NCBI GenBank assembly: GCA_949592205.1
Contig: CATIUR010000018.1
Span: 839,501 to 903,500 of the forward strand
From: Helichrysum umbraculigerum
Taxonomy: Eukaryota; Streptophyta; Magnoliopsida; Asterales; Asteraceae
DNA: 64,000 bases
Direction: 5' to 3'
Shown: piece after piece, positions 1 through 12,017 of the stretch
How the letters are laid out: each line of letters opens with the position of its first letter
Numbering within the stretch: position 1 is the stretch's first letter
The notes under the pieces: generated by a model
The model's input: the letters and a program-made list of their open reading frames with translations, nothing else
Database searches by the model: none
Told to the model about the DNA's origin: nothing
Position numbers and translations under genes: made by a program

Positions 1-313
1 CCGGATGGAGTAGGATTACTCCAGGATTTTAGCTAGAGTCGCATGATTTCAACACAACTGCATTAACGGAGATTCTTAGCATTATCTTTTGTATATTACG
101 ATTATGTAATAGAATCTCCCGCTATACGCGTGGACTCTAGGGGAAACTACATTTTGTATACGAAAACGCTAAGTTTTCAAACATTATATCTATGGAATGT
201 AACTAATTTACAAACGTTGCATATAGATGTCGTTTGCTTTATCTTTGTGCTGTGATATTTGATTAGTAACACCCCAAACTATGCTTCCGCAAAACAGTGA
301 ATTTCGGGGGTGT
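1..313 (+). mobile_element. 3' end of a Tekay-like LTR, truncated by the window edge
   Basis: This stretch aligns by eye with the last ~310 bases of the element B LTR (24370-24684): the same order of blocks, a GCATATAG...GTCGTT block, a GATTAG block, then a terminal hairpin whose arms read ACACCCC and GGGGGTGT around a GCTTCCGC loop (268-313). No primer site for tRNA-Met follows, so it is either a solo LTR, a 3' LTR, or a decayed copy. It is clearly more diverged than the LTRs of A and B. The exact 3' end is uncertain because the terminal CA appears mutated. Confidence 0.6.
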
Positions 314-2396
314 TAAAATAGTACACACATTAGTCACTTTCCTGGTACAATTTATGCAATGCATACTGCAAAGACGGAAATAAAAATAAGTAACAGATTG
401 AGATAAACCACGACCCAAATAGACCCATTCGTAATCAAATGGGCCAACATTGCCTCGTCTTCTTAAATTCCGTAACGTAACAGCAAGGAAGGACTTGAAA
501 AAAGACCTCTTTTTAAAACTATTTTTTTTATGTACCAGACCAAACAGCTTTATTACTACGTTAAAAAACCACGCAAAAAAGGATAGCAATTTCACTTGCC
601 ACAATGTTCCACGTATCAAGTTGCTCCCTGAAACAATAACATGAATTAATCTCTTAAGCAAATAAGCATGATTTACCAATACCAAAAGCGAAATAAGTAA
701 TTTAAAATGGCTTACCTTAGATCAGAACTACATTGTAAAACTCGTATACAACTTCTGAAAGAGTTATAAAGTTGCATATCTAGATCTTTAACTACTGTCT
801 ATACGATTTATGGAATTATATAACTAATTTTATGTGTATGTAACCGGTATTTTTTTCCTCCTTGCCATTCTTCTTAATCTCCTCATCTCCGTTAATCTTT
901 CTCATGTCCTGCAAAAACATTATGATAAAAGGTCCCAAATTTTGAGCTATATATAGAAAATTAAGTACACTCAATTGGAGAAACAAATTCACAAAATCAA
1001 CACCTGACATTTTAATATTTGTTGCCACTCTTCAAAATGACAGCACAAAGTTTGATCTCAACTCTAATGTCTTTTATGCCCTATCAACCTAGAGCCGATT
1101 GACCTGCTTGAAACTTTGTTAAAAGAATTTCAAAAGGAAATGGATGCAACATCTCTATTTAATAGATTGGCTTCATAAATGTGGTCAGGCATAGTTATGC
1201 GCAGAATTGGTCACCAAAATATGAACACCCTAATTCATTACCAACAGTGTAATTGAAGCATAAACAATCAAACTAAAGTTCCTACTACGAAATAACTTAT
1301 GCACCAAAATATACCCGCATTCGAATTACTTAATTGGACATTTTGATATTTAAAGCGACCTGCAAACCCACATGAAGTAGCGATTTTGGGCTATCCTGAG
1401 TCTCTTCCTTTCTCTGAGTTCCTTGTAAAACTTATTTTTTTCGGTTCCCTAAGCTACACATGTAGAAACATTTTTTTAGCAATATGGTACGATAAGAACA
1501 CAAATAACAAAACAACCTCAGTGAGCAAATGACTACCCACTATGATCGAGATATCTGTAATCACTCGCCATTCTTAAATTCAATTTATAAGTGGTGGTTT
1601 TAAGAAGACCAACATCAAGAAGAACACGGAATGGCCTCCTGCTATCTATTGGCCGGTTCAACAGAAAAATCTTCTCTGGTTGGATGTATGCAAAAAAGTA
1701 ATTGAGTACAAAGTATTACACATAACAGAACAGTGAATATCGAAGCATGAAAATACCATTCAAGGATTCAAATTAAACCTCTTGAAGTAATATATCAAAT
1801 CAGAATACAACGTTACCTCTTGAAGTAATACACATAACAGAACACTGAATATCGAAGCATCATAATCTATAACATATATTGCATTAGTCTCTTCCTTTTT
1901 AGTGCTGTAAACGAACCAGATAATCAATTAGAAATCGAAAAACACCATAAATTAGAAATAAAAAAAGTCCCAATATCACATTCCATGCCACCAGGACAAA
2001 CTAATAGGCATATCAAATCAGAATGAGCACACATCAAACTCTTGAGTGAGTGAATTAAAATGAATAAATAAAAGTAGAATTCCATGATAACCATGTTACT
2101 CACTTTGCTCGAAGTTAAAGTAGGACTGCGAATGATAAACTCATCCTTTTGAGATCAAAATGTTATATTTGTGAATGAAGTTGGTGGAGATGAATTTACT
2201 CTACTCGTAATCAAAAAATTACATTTAGAAACTTGTAAGATAAAAAGATAAATACACTTAAATTCTCAACTTGGGAGTTCCAGTTTGACAAAGTGATAAA
2301 CCTTAAAGAGGATAAAATATACATACAATTATCCAGAAGAATTACTCTAACAATAAAAAATTTGTTACTTCATTTATAAAAATCAAAGAAACTAAT
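314..2396. other. AT-rich intergenic DNA, no gene recognised
   Basis: Open frames here are short, lack recognisable motifs and overlap on both strands. The only structure I can see is a direct repeat of about 30 bases at 1718-1747 and 1829-1858 (one mismatch), together with a repeated CCTCTTGAAGTAATA motif nearby, suggesting a small local duplication. Confidence 0.5.
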
Positions 2397-2514
2397 GAAT
2401 CAAAACAGTTCGGTGCAAAGAACATCAACATAATCACAGATTTTTGACAACGATTAAAGAAGAACATCTCCCCGAAACATCTCCCCGAATCAAAACAGTT
2501 CGGTGCAAAGAACA
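2397..2514. repeat. 28-bp direct repeat pair
   Basis: The same 28 bases, centred on AACAGTTCGGTGCAAAG, occur at 2397-2424 and 2487-2514, with a doubled ACATCTCCCCGAA unit between them. It lies directly upstream of the telomere-like tract and looks like a local duplication. Confidence 0.7.
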
Positions 2515-2523
2515 ACTCCCCGA

Positions 2524-2671
2524 AACCCCAAACCTCAAACCCTAAACCCTAAACCCCAAACGCTAAACGCTTTACAAAACTCTAAACCCTAAATCATACT
2601 AAACCCTAAACCTTAAACCCTAATAAACCCTAAACCCTACTAAACCTTAACCCTAAACCCTAACCTTAACC
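2524..2671. repeat. Interstitial telomere-like (CCCTAAA)n tract
   Basis: About 150 bases of degenerate CCCTAAA heptamers on the plus strand, with exact units interrupted by variants such as CCTTAAA and CATACTAAA. CCCTAAA is the complement of the Arabidopsis-type plant telomere repeat TTTAGGG. The degeneracy and the flanking unique DNA show an old internal tract rather than a chromosome end. Confidence 0.85.
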
Positions 2672-2966
2672 ACAAATTAAATGTATAATCAATCACTAAC
2701 ACATGTGTTACTAATTTGTAAAACCCACCAAAAAATGGAAGAAAAAAAAAAGTTGTCGAAAGTATGCCTTGAGGGACGGCAAATCGAAGAGGAGAAAACG
2801 CTGAATTTTATGGTGCAATTTTCATGATTTTTCGACTTACCGTTTGTGAGATATTTAATTTTTAAAAATGTGGAGGAGATAGAATAAAGTGAAACATGAC
2901 ATAAATTTGTTGGTTCCTTCATTCTCACTCAAAGTTGGTGTACTCATTTGAACCTTACTCTACCTT

Positions 2967-2967
<1 letters not shown>

Positions 2968-3004
<37 letters not shown>
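2968..3004. repeat. Poly(T) tract, 37 bases
   Basis: An uninterrupted run of T. It could be the poly(A) tail of a retroposon inserted on the minus strand, but no LINE or SINE body or flanking target duplication could be identified. Confidence 0.85.
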
Positions 3005-3008
<4 letters not shown>

Positions 3009-3206
3009 GAACTTATTATACTACTTCTTTGATATGATCACACATTGTCAAAATTAAAAAATATACCAAAATATGAAACTACTCATGCATATAGTACTAC
3101 TGTTTATTGTACGATTATAATAGTTTGTCTGATAAAATAAATAGTATAAATGTCATTGTCCATATACAAAATACAGATAGGTAACGCATGACAACTCATA
3201 AAAATA

Positions 3207-3463
3207 CTACCTCCATTCCAAATCTATTTTCCCCTTGTTAACTTTGGAGTCTTTCTCTTCTAACTTTGACCTTCAACATTTTTGTTTTTGTTATATAATA
3301 TTTGATGCAAAATATATGAATTGATTGGATTTTGAATGTATTTTCATTGGTATAATTTGCATCAAGTATTACATAACACAAACAAAAATATTGAGGGTCA
3401 AATTTGGAGGAGAAAAACTCCAAAGTCAACAAGGGGACAATAGATTTGGGACGGATGGAGTAG
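3207..3463. mobile_element. Stowaway-like MITE
   Basis: The two ends are inverted repeats of about 45 bases: CTACCTCCATTCCAAATCTA at the left and, read on the minus strand, CTACTCCATCCGTCCCAAAT at the right, each followed by a matching CCCCTTGTT...ACTTTGGAGT block. TA dinucleotides are available as the target duplication. CTCC(A/C)TCCGTCCC-type ends are typical of Stowaway (Tc1/Mariner) MITEs. The element is about 257 bp and has no coding capacity; the exact ends may be off by 1-2 bases. Confidence 0.65.
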
Positions 3464-4632
3464 AAGAATATGATGCATTTTGAAAAAAGATATAGATTTA
3501 TTAAAACCCAACTGTTTAAACATGCCGATATGATATATCGACAATACAATTAAATGTAAGATGCATATTGTTACTGTGGACATGTTTCACATACTCATAA
3601 CGTTTTGTACGGGCGTAGTATGCTTAATCAATACAGTAATTCGCAATTTCTCATAAATATAACTTAACGAAAACTGCTGCAAAGATGAGTACATTTAATT
3701 TGATCTAGCCGGGACCGAGATCTCATCGACTGCATGTCAAATTTTCAGTTGAGAACGACTAATAAAATAGGATTAATAATGGTTTAATCCATAAAGTTTC
3801 ACTTTTTTTTTTTGTTTTAACCCCTCAAGTTTTTTTATAATGATTTAACCCTCGAAGTTTCAAATTTTAGTGGTTTAAGCCTAAAGTCTGATTATACTCC
3901 AACATTTTGATGGTTTAATCCCTAAAGTTTATCTTTTTATAATGACTAGGTGAGATCCCGCGACAATGCGGGGATTCGACATTTGATTTTATAAATTGTG
4001 TAATTAAAAATTTAAGTCAAATAAAATTGTACAATAAATTTGAATTTTATTTTATATAATATAATCACCAACTAATAACATCTAGCATATACTCCATCGG
4101 TTTGGTACGGTTCAAGTTTTTTTGTTTTTTTAATTAAGTTATTAAAAATATATATGAAAACTATTTTTAATTAGTAAATATTTGTATTAAAATATAGGAC
4201 ATGTCGATTTTAAAGTATATATTATCTAATTTGTAAATATATTGGTTATAATAGTTACCCATTTTATAAAGGGTGGATAAAATATTTATGTATATAATAT
4301 AATAGACATATAATAAGGAGGCAGTATAGAATTATTGTAACCCACAAAATAATTTTTGAAAAGTCAAATTAACAATGAATTCGGTCTAAATCAGAAAACT
4401 ATATTTTGTAATTCAAACCTAAATTTCTATCCACTTCGTACATTGTTGTGATCATATACACATATATATATATATATAAGCAATGATTATAGATTTTGAA
4501 TAATGATAATAATAATAATGCTTGTAATTATAAAATTAAAACATAATGAATAATCAAATGAGCGAAATTATTTAGTTAGTACATCAGACATCACAATTTT
4601 CTTCATAAGGTTTTTGAAAACATATTCGCCAA

Positions 4633-7097
4633 TGTGACACCCCCAAATATGATTGATTTGCGGAAGCTCGATTTGGGTGTCACTAATCAATATACAAAGC
4701 ACATAAGATAATAATGAACGACCACTATATGCGTCGTTTTAAACTTGTATAAATAAAGTAAACGTTTACATCAAAACAATGTTACATTAGCTCGGTTCCT
4801 GAAATTGAGAGATTACATGGCATAATTACTTTTACAAAATATAATAATGCAATCAAATCTCTAGTTGTATGTATGCTGACTCGAGCTAATAATCCCTGCT
4901 TGTGCAGCCAACCTACTGCTGGGTACCTGTGATAAATACTAAAATGGGTCAGCGAAAACGCTGGTGAGCTCACAGGTTTGTATGTCAATGTATAGTTGTA
5001 AGAACCGCAAGATTTATATTGAATTTAAAATGCAATTAAGCAAAATAAAAGTTATACTGTCCATGAGCACATAGTCTGAGCTTAACTTGATTTGTCAGGC
5101 CCAATTAAGGAAACCTAACTTGAAATGCCTCCTACGAGTGTCTAATCCACACTCGTCTTCCCAAATGCTAATACATCCGTTTGACCGGTTAGTGCGTGCT
5201 AACCCGGATGAGGATTGTCAATCCCATATGATATCATATACTAACATTCACGCTATAAAATACTAGAGACTATGCTTATGGAGGACTTTAAATTGATTAG
5301 CTTGAAATTCATGTAGTACTTGAAGTTGGCACTTGCGTTCTACTTGTAAAACAAAATCGAGTAGTAATATCACACCCCTAGTTGTAAAGCAGTGAAAATG
5401 GGGCTATGAAACTCACCTGGTTCTTGAAGTGTTTAACTTAATAAACTTGAAGTAATTAGCTGTGGGTTGGTGTCCAAAGACTTGAAACCTGAATGTGTCC
5501 ACGACACTTGTTTTGTTATTAATTGTACCGGTATCTCGAAAGACTACCATTGAATTGTTTGTTTAACTTAATGTCCAAATTACCCCGATTTGGTTGATTG
5601 TATGGTTACAAGTTACTATGACTTGTTTGATTAAATTGATACAAGTTACAACGACTTGTTTGAATAAGTTGATACAAGTTACAACGACTTGTTTGATTTT
5701 TAAAGTATGTTTTGAAAACGCGTACGGACCGTTGGTGATTAGTTGAAAGTAAAAGTGTTATTGTTGTCGTCTTGTTTTTGAAGTGTTACACTTGAAATAC
5801 AAGTCCCATTATGTTCTAAAAGTCGCATTGAATAAGTATTTGAAGTTTAAAAATCTCGACACTTGGTGTAAACCTGTGTTTTTGAGGTTCTGGTCTGTGC
5901 GACGCTGAGTGCGACGTAGCCTGCGACGTTGGGTGCGACGTCGCAGATCCTGACTGCGACGTAGAGCATGGCGTCGCTATGTGCGACTTTCGCAATTTAA
6001 TGCGACGTTGTGCGTGGCGTCGCTATAGGCGACGTAGTTGATTTCTGCGACGTTGGGGTTTGCGTCGCTAAGTGCGACGTTCGCAAGTCAATGCGACGTA
6101 CTAGGCTGCGTCGCTATATGCGACGTTGGGGATATAGTGCGACGTAGGTCGCTGCGTCGCATTTGCTCCAGGCCAAATGCGACGTACGGAGTCTGATCGG
6201 AGTTTCATCCTCAAAAACGCATTTTCCGGCCGTCGATCGGCATAATATTTTTACCCAACCCATTTTAGGACATTATAAGGTTATACAAACAACTAGCAAG
6301 TTATAAACTTAAAAACGAGAGTTTTCGGAGTTGTGTCGGAAACTTACAAATCGCCGAAATGAAATTCCGAAAAGGTAGAAGTGTAGATCGTCGCGAGGTG
6401 GTCGTTTATTTCCAAAGGGGTTTGAAGATCCGAGGTCGTTTAAGGTGTTTATTTTGTGAATTTGATGGTTGATGAAAATGGTGGTGATGATGATAGTTGA
6501 GAGAAAAAGAGAAAGAAGAGAGAGAGAGTTAAAAGAGAAATGAAAGAAAAATGGAAAATGGGAGGTGATTAAGGTGGAATCCCCACCTTTTTCAGTCTCC
6601 GCGAAGTGCCCCGTGCGGTGTTCGTTTTCCCAATTATTTAAACGTTAAATATTTATTTTATAAATTTAACTTTTCGTTTTAATTTACAAAAGTTTATTCC
6701 AATATTTTGCTGAAGTATTTTTACTAAATAATTAGAATTTATGTTATAAAAGGTGTTTTGTTTCGTTTTGTTTGCGAAGTTACATTTGATTCGCGCTTAT
6801 ATAAATTGTGTAATAAAACTTGGATACGAAATATCATAACAAATAATATTCTAAATAATATTGAGTTATTAAATAATATTTGTATTACTTAACAAAATTG
6901 TTCACCAACGTCCGTATTTATTGTATCGAAATTCATTCGATTTGAGGCTCGTACGATTTAAACAAACCGCATAATTGTAGATATATATTCAACAATATAT
7001 AATAATTGATACCTTAATTAGCCTAACACAGAACTAATTACATGTATTAAAACTCGATTAGACACTAAATTCTAGTCCTAAATTGACGGTTGTCACA
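4633..7097 (-). repeat. Element A 3' LTR
   Basis: 2465 bp, same length as its partner at 12018-14482. Read on the minus strand it starts TGTGACAACC and ends with the hairpin GACACCC...GGGGGTGTC. It contains a palindrome-rich array of GCGACGT/ACGTCGC motifs at about 5895-6190 and a pyrimidine-rich CTCTCT stretch near 6495-6545 (minus strand). Confidence 0.95.
5895..6190. repeat. Palindromic GCGACGT array in the A LTR
   Basis: Roughly 20 irregularly spaced GCGAC(G)T and ACGTCGC/GCGTCGC units in both orientations; a copy is at 13280-13570 in the other LTR. It occupies the same LTR position as the unrelated TGCGACACAA array of element B. Confidence 0.85.
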
Positions 7098-7109
7098 TTC
7101 TCCCCCTGT
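7098..7109 (-). promoter_or_regulatory. Element A polypurine tract
   Basis: On the minus strand ACAGGGGGAGAA lies immediately 5' of the 3' LTR; the identical 12 bases occupy the same place in element B (42387-42398). This is the expected primer for plus-strand DNA synthesis. Confidence 0.9.
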
Positions 7110-7131
7110 TAGAAGAATTTCGTCCCGAAAT

Positions 7132-10100
7132 TTATGTTGAAGTCGTGTTTGACGTTGAATCAGTGAAGAGTTGAGGATACTTGAGTCGCATTTGGTCTTC
7201 CCGTTCCCAGGTGAATTCCGGACCGCGCCGCGAATTCCACCTAACATTGACAATGGGAATACGACTTTGTTTAAGTTGTTTGACCTCACGGTCCATGATT
7301 TCAGCAGGTTCCTCAACAAAGTGAAGTTTCTCGTCAACTCGAATTTCATCGAGTGGAATGATAAGTGTCTCATCAGACAGACACTTCTTCAGATTTGAAA
7401 CATGAAAAGTGGGATGCACGCTGCTGAGTTCAGATGGCAGCTGCAATCGATAAGCCACTGGACCAATCCTTTCGAGGATCTCGAATGGTCCAATGTATCT
7501 GGGATTCAACTTCCCTCGTTTGCCAAATCGGATTACGCCTTTCCAAGGCGATACTTTGAGTAGAACCCGATCCCCAACTTGGAACTCGAGTGGTTTACGT
7601 CTCACGTCAGCATAACTTTTCTGACGGTCACGTGCGGCTTTGAGTTTGTTTTGAATATCGACGATTCTTTCGGTCGTCTCGTGAATGATTTCTGGACCTG
7701 TGAGTTGGCTATCCCCAACTTCAGTCCAACAGATAGGTGACCGGCACTTACGACCGTACAGTGCCTCGAAAGGTGCAGCTTTGATGCTGGTATGATAACT
7801 GTTGTTGTACGAGAACTCGCACAATGGTAGATGTTGTTACCAGTTTACACCGAAGTCAACTACGCAGGCACGTAGCATGTCTTCAAGTGTTTGAATTGTT
7901 CGTTCACTTTGGCCGTCAGTTTGAGGATGGTATGCGGTACTCATGTCAAGTCGGGTACCCAGGGATTTTTGAAGTGATTGCCAAAATTGTGAAGTGAAAC
8001 GACTATCTCTATCGGAGATAATTGAGATTGGAACACCGTGTTTGGTCACGATTTCCTTCAGATTGATTCTGGTAAGGCGTTCCATTTTGTCGGACTCCTT
8101 GATTGCCAGAAAGTGAGCAGATTTTGTGAGACGATCCACGATCACCCAAATGGAATCGCAACCGTTCGAGGATTTGGGTAGTTTGGTTATGAAGTCCATG
8201 GCAATTTGTTCCCATTTCCATTCAGGAAGACTGGGTTGTTGAAGTAAACCAGAAGGTTTTTGATATTCGATTTTGACTTTGGAGCAAGTAAGGCACTTGC
8301 TGACATAGGTGGCGATTTCAGCTTTCATGTTCGGCCACCAGTAGAAGTCCTTGATACCGTGGTACATTTTATCGGATCCCGGATGGATAGAATATTTGGA
8401 CTTGTGAGCTTCATCCATCACCAAGTCTCGTAGGTTCCCAAATTTAGGCAACCAGATTCGGTTTGAGAAATACCTAATCCCGTTAGGTTTGATTTCGAAT
8501 TGTTTATCCATGCCCCGCAAGGCTTCATCTTTGACATTTTCGGGTTTTAAGGCTTCGAGTTGAGCAGTGAGGATTTGAATGTTTAAATTGTTGTGAATGG
8601 TCATACTGAGGGCTCGAACCCGAAGAGGTTTCACTCGCTCTTTTCGACTGAGGGCATCAGCAACAACATTTGCTTTGCCTGGATGATATTTGAGTTCACA
8701 GTCGTAATCCGTAAGCAACTCGACCCATCGACGTTGCCTCATGTTGAGATCCTTCTAATCGAATATGTGTTGAAGGCTTTTATGGTCGGTAAAGATTGTG
8801 CATCTGGTACCGTAAAGGTAATGTCTCCAGATTTTGAGGGCAAAAACGACAGCTCCTAGCTCGAGGTCGTGGGTGGTGTAATTCTTTTCATGAACCTTAA
8901 GCTGTCGGGAAGCATAAGCTATGACTTTGTCTCGTTGCATGAGCACACAACCGAGACCTTGATGAGAAGCATCGTAGTATACCACGAAGTCATCGGTGCC
9001 TTCGGGTAATGATAGAATAGGAGCACTGCAAAGCTTTTGCTTTAAGAGTTGGAATGCCGACTCTTGTTTATCAGTCCAGTCAAACTTTTTGTCTTTTTGG
9101 GTCAGCGTCGTGAGTGGTATGGCTATCTTGGAGAAATTTTCAATGAATCGTCGATAGTATCCGGCCAGTCCTAAAAACTGCCGTACTTCGGTCGGAGTGG
9201 TTGGCGATTGCCAGTCTTTGATAGCCTCGATTTTTGACGGGTCGACGTGAATCCCCTGACTGTCAATCACGTGACCAAGGAATTGAACGGTTTTAATCCA
9301 GAACTCACACTTAGAGAACTTGGCATAGAGCTCCTCGTGTTTAAGTAGTTCAAGGACGGTTTTGAGATGTTGCGCGTGTTCTTCTTTGTTTCGTGAGTAA
9401 ATGAGTATGTCATCGATGAAGACGATGACAAACTTGTCGAGGTAAGGTTTACACACCCGATTCATGAGGTCCATGAATACAGCCGGTACGTTGGTTAGGC
9501 CGAAAGGCATCACTTGGAATTCGTAATGCCCGTAACGAGTTCTGAAAGCAGTTTTTGGAATATCGATGTCGCGAACTCGTAATTGGTGATAACCGGATCG
9601 GAGATCAATCTTGGAATAACAACTCGATCCTTGAAGTTGGTCGAACAGGTCATCGATTCGAGGGAGTGGATACCGGTTCTTGACAGTTAACTTGTTCAAC
9701 TCTCGATAGTCGATACACATTCGAAAAGAACCATCTTTCTTCTTAACAAATAGGACCGGAGCTCCCCAAGGTGAAGAACTCGGCCTGATAAACCCTCGTT
9801 CCAGGAGTTCCTGTAACTGGGTGGACAGCTCCTGAAGTTCGGATGGAGCTAAACGGTATGGTGCTCGGGCCACAGGCGCAGCACCTGGTACAAGATCGAT
9901 TGAGAACTCAACCTGTCTTGGTGGTGGTAGACCAGGTAGTTCTTCAGGAAAGACTTCTGGAAAGTCTCGAACAATTGGAACATCCTCAAGTCGCTTCTCC
10001 TCCGACTTTTTCTCCATGATGTGCGCGAGGATTGATGGATAGCCTTTTCTCAGAAATTTCCGGGTTTTAAGACAAGATATGATGTTAAGCCTCGTCCCAC

Positions 10101-11577
10101 CGGTCTCCCCCTGTATGATCAAGGTCCTACCGACGGCGAGAGGTATGCGAACAATTTTATCGTAGCAAATGATTTTGGCACGATGTTTGGATAACCAGTC
10201 CATGCCTACGATGACATCGAAACTTCCTATCTCAACAGGCATAAGATCTATGGAGAAGGTTTCGTCGGCTAGATTTAAGGTGCAATTAGGTATCACACTA
10301 TTGGTTTCTATCAACTTGCCATTTGCTAGCTCTACGGTGTACTTAACGTCTAAAGCAACAGGTGTAATGTCAAGTATAGGGCAAAATTCATCGGAAATAA
10401 AACTCCTATCGGCACCAGTATCAAACAGAATGGAAGCAGTTAAATTGTTGAGGAGGAACATACCCGTGACCACATTCGGGTCCTGACGGGCGTCCCCTGA
10501 GTTGATCACGAAGGCGTTACTTTTGGCGTTGTTGTTGTTGCGGTGGTTGTTGTTGTTGTTGCCCTTATTTTTAAATTTTGGGCAAGAATCCCTAAAGTGT
10601 CCTGGGTTTCCACATTCGTAGCAGGACTTAGGTTGTCGGGCATTTCTGTCAGAGGGGTTGTTGTTGGATTTGGGGGCTCGGCAATCCTTAGTCAAATGTC
10701 CGTACCTCCTGCAGTTGTTGCAAGGAGTACCGCACTGACCGAAATGGTGGTAGTTACACTTGGGACAATAAGGCCTGTCCCCGGTGTAGCTGCGGGTGGT
10801 TTCAGAGTTGGAGGTGTAGACTTGGATGGCGTTGTTTTTCTTGTTTGAGTTGTGGTGGTGTTCAGTGGATTTGCGTTTGTTGTTGTTGGAGGATGAGGTG
10901 TTGGAGGTCTCACGGCTGACAACTAGGGCCATGAGTTCGTGAGCCAATCGAATGGCACTCTCAGTGGTGGTTGGTTTGGATGAGGCGACGTTTCCCTGGA
11001 TGTTCTCGGGGAGTCCACGAATGTATTTCTTAATGCTCTTACTTTCTGGTTCGACCAAACCCGGGCATAATAAAGCAAACTGCTGAAATTTGGTGGTATA
11101 TTCAGCGACATCATTTCCCTGCACTGCCAGGTGCCAGAATTCTTCCTCTAGCCTGTGTAATTCTTCTTCAGGACAGTATTTTTCTGTCAGCTTCTTCTTC
11201 AGTTCGGCCCAAGGAAGTCGATTTGCAACCTCAAGGCCTACAGAGTTTGCGTGGGTTTTCCACCACGTGAGTGCACCTTCCTGAAAGGTGTAAGCAGCGA
11301 ATTTGACCTTGTTGTTCTCAGTGCAGTCGCAGAGACTGAAAACAGATTCCATACGTTCAATCCAACGGATCAAGCCAATGGCACCTTCCGTGCCCTTGAA
11401 GTATAGCGGTTTACAGCTAAGAAAGTCCTTATAGGAACAGGGTTTGGGTGGTGGAGTATTGGTTGCTGTGTCCTCGCTACCGGGTGGTGTTCGGGTAGCC
11501 AAGGCTTCGGTCACACTGCGGGCAATGATTCCCGCGATCTCAGCTTCGCTAAGGGTAATTTGACAACGAGGAGGCAT
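7132..11577 (-). pseudogene. Element A gag-pol polyprotein, two nonsense codons
   Basis: One reading frame of 1482 codons starting MPPRCQITLS at 11577, interrupted by TAG at 8755-8757 and TAA at 7837-7839; no frameshift. Fragment 11577-8755 encodes capsid/gag, two CCHC knuckles (CNNCRRYGHLTKDC, CYECGNPGHFRDSC; ~residues 285-330), protease (FDTGADRSF), reverse transcriptase with FIDD box and the start of RNase H (DASHQGLG). Fragment 8742-7837 holds the rest of RNase H and the integrase zinc-binding and DDE core; 7824-7132 holds the integrase C-terminus and a chromodomain-like tail (REVKQLK...FTWERED). The element B frame at the same two places reads CAG and GAA, so the stops are point mutations. 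It is about 90% identical by eye to the B protein. Confidence 0.93.
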
Positions 11578-12001
11578 GATGCTGAGTAAGAAAGAACAAG
11601 GAAATGAAATAAGATACTAGTCCGAGTGTGATGAACTAGTGGTGTGTTTGTCATCCCAAGACAAAACATTAGAGGGAAAGAGGCCTATATTCATATAATA
11701 TAATATAGCCTAAAGTTGTAATGAGGTCTATTTATGTATATCACATAATAACCTATTGAGTGTCTAGCACAGACGTGTTTTGAGTCCCGTTTCTCTCGAG
11801 GTCAGAGTCAACTAATGCATTCCTGTTCAACATAACTCTTTCAGATTTCACATCATCTTTCTCTAATTGTACATAGTTGATCAGGCTATGTTAAATTAAA
11901 GTCGTATGATGTAATCCCTGAACTAGTCATAACTAATAAGGAATACTGCCTAACGGTCATAGTCTAGGCCCACTAATGCAACCTAGTTCACTATAACCTT
12001 A
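11578..12001 (-). other. Element A leader, remnant of a deleted 5' ORF
   Basis: This non-coding leader between primer site and gag matches the element B leader at both ends, but about 700 bases that in B hold a 164-aa ORF are missing. A relic of that ORF's start (ATGACAAACACACC, minus strand, near 11664-11651) survives with the second codon changed. Confidence 0.7.
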
Positions 12002-12015
12002 GGCTCTGATACCAA
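12002..12015 (-). other. Element A primer binding site (tRNA-iMet)
   Basis: Minus strand TTGGTATCAGAGCC, two bases after the 5' LTR end; the standard plant initiator tRNA-Met complement. Confidence 0.93.
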
Positions 12016-12017
12016 TC

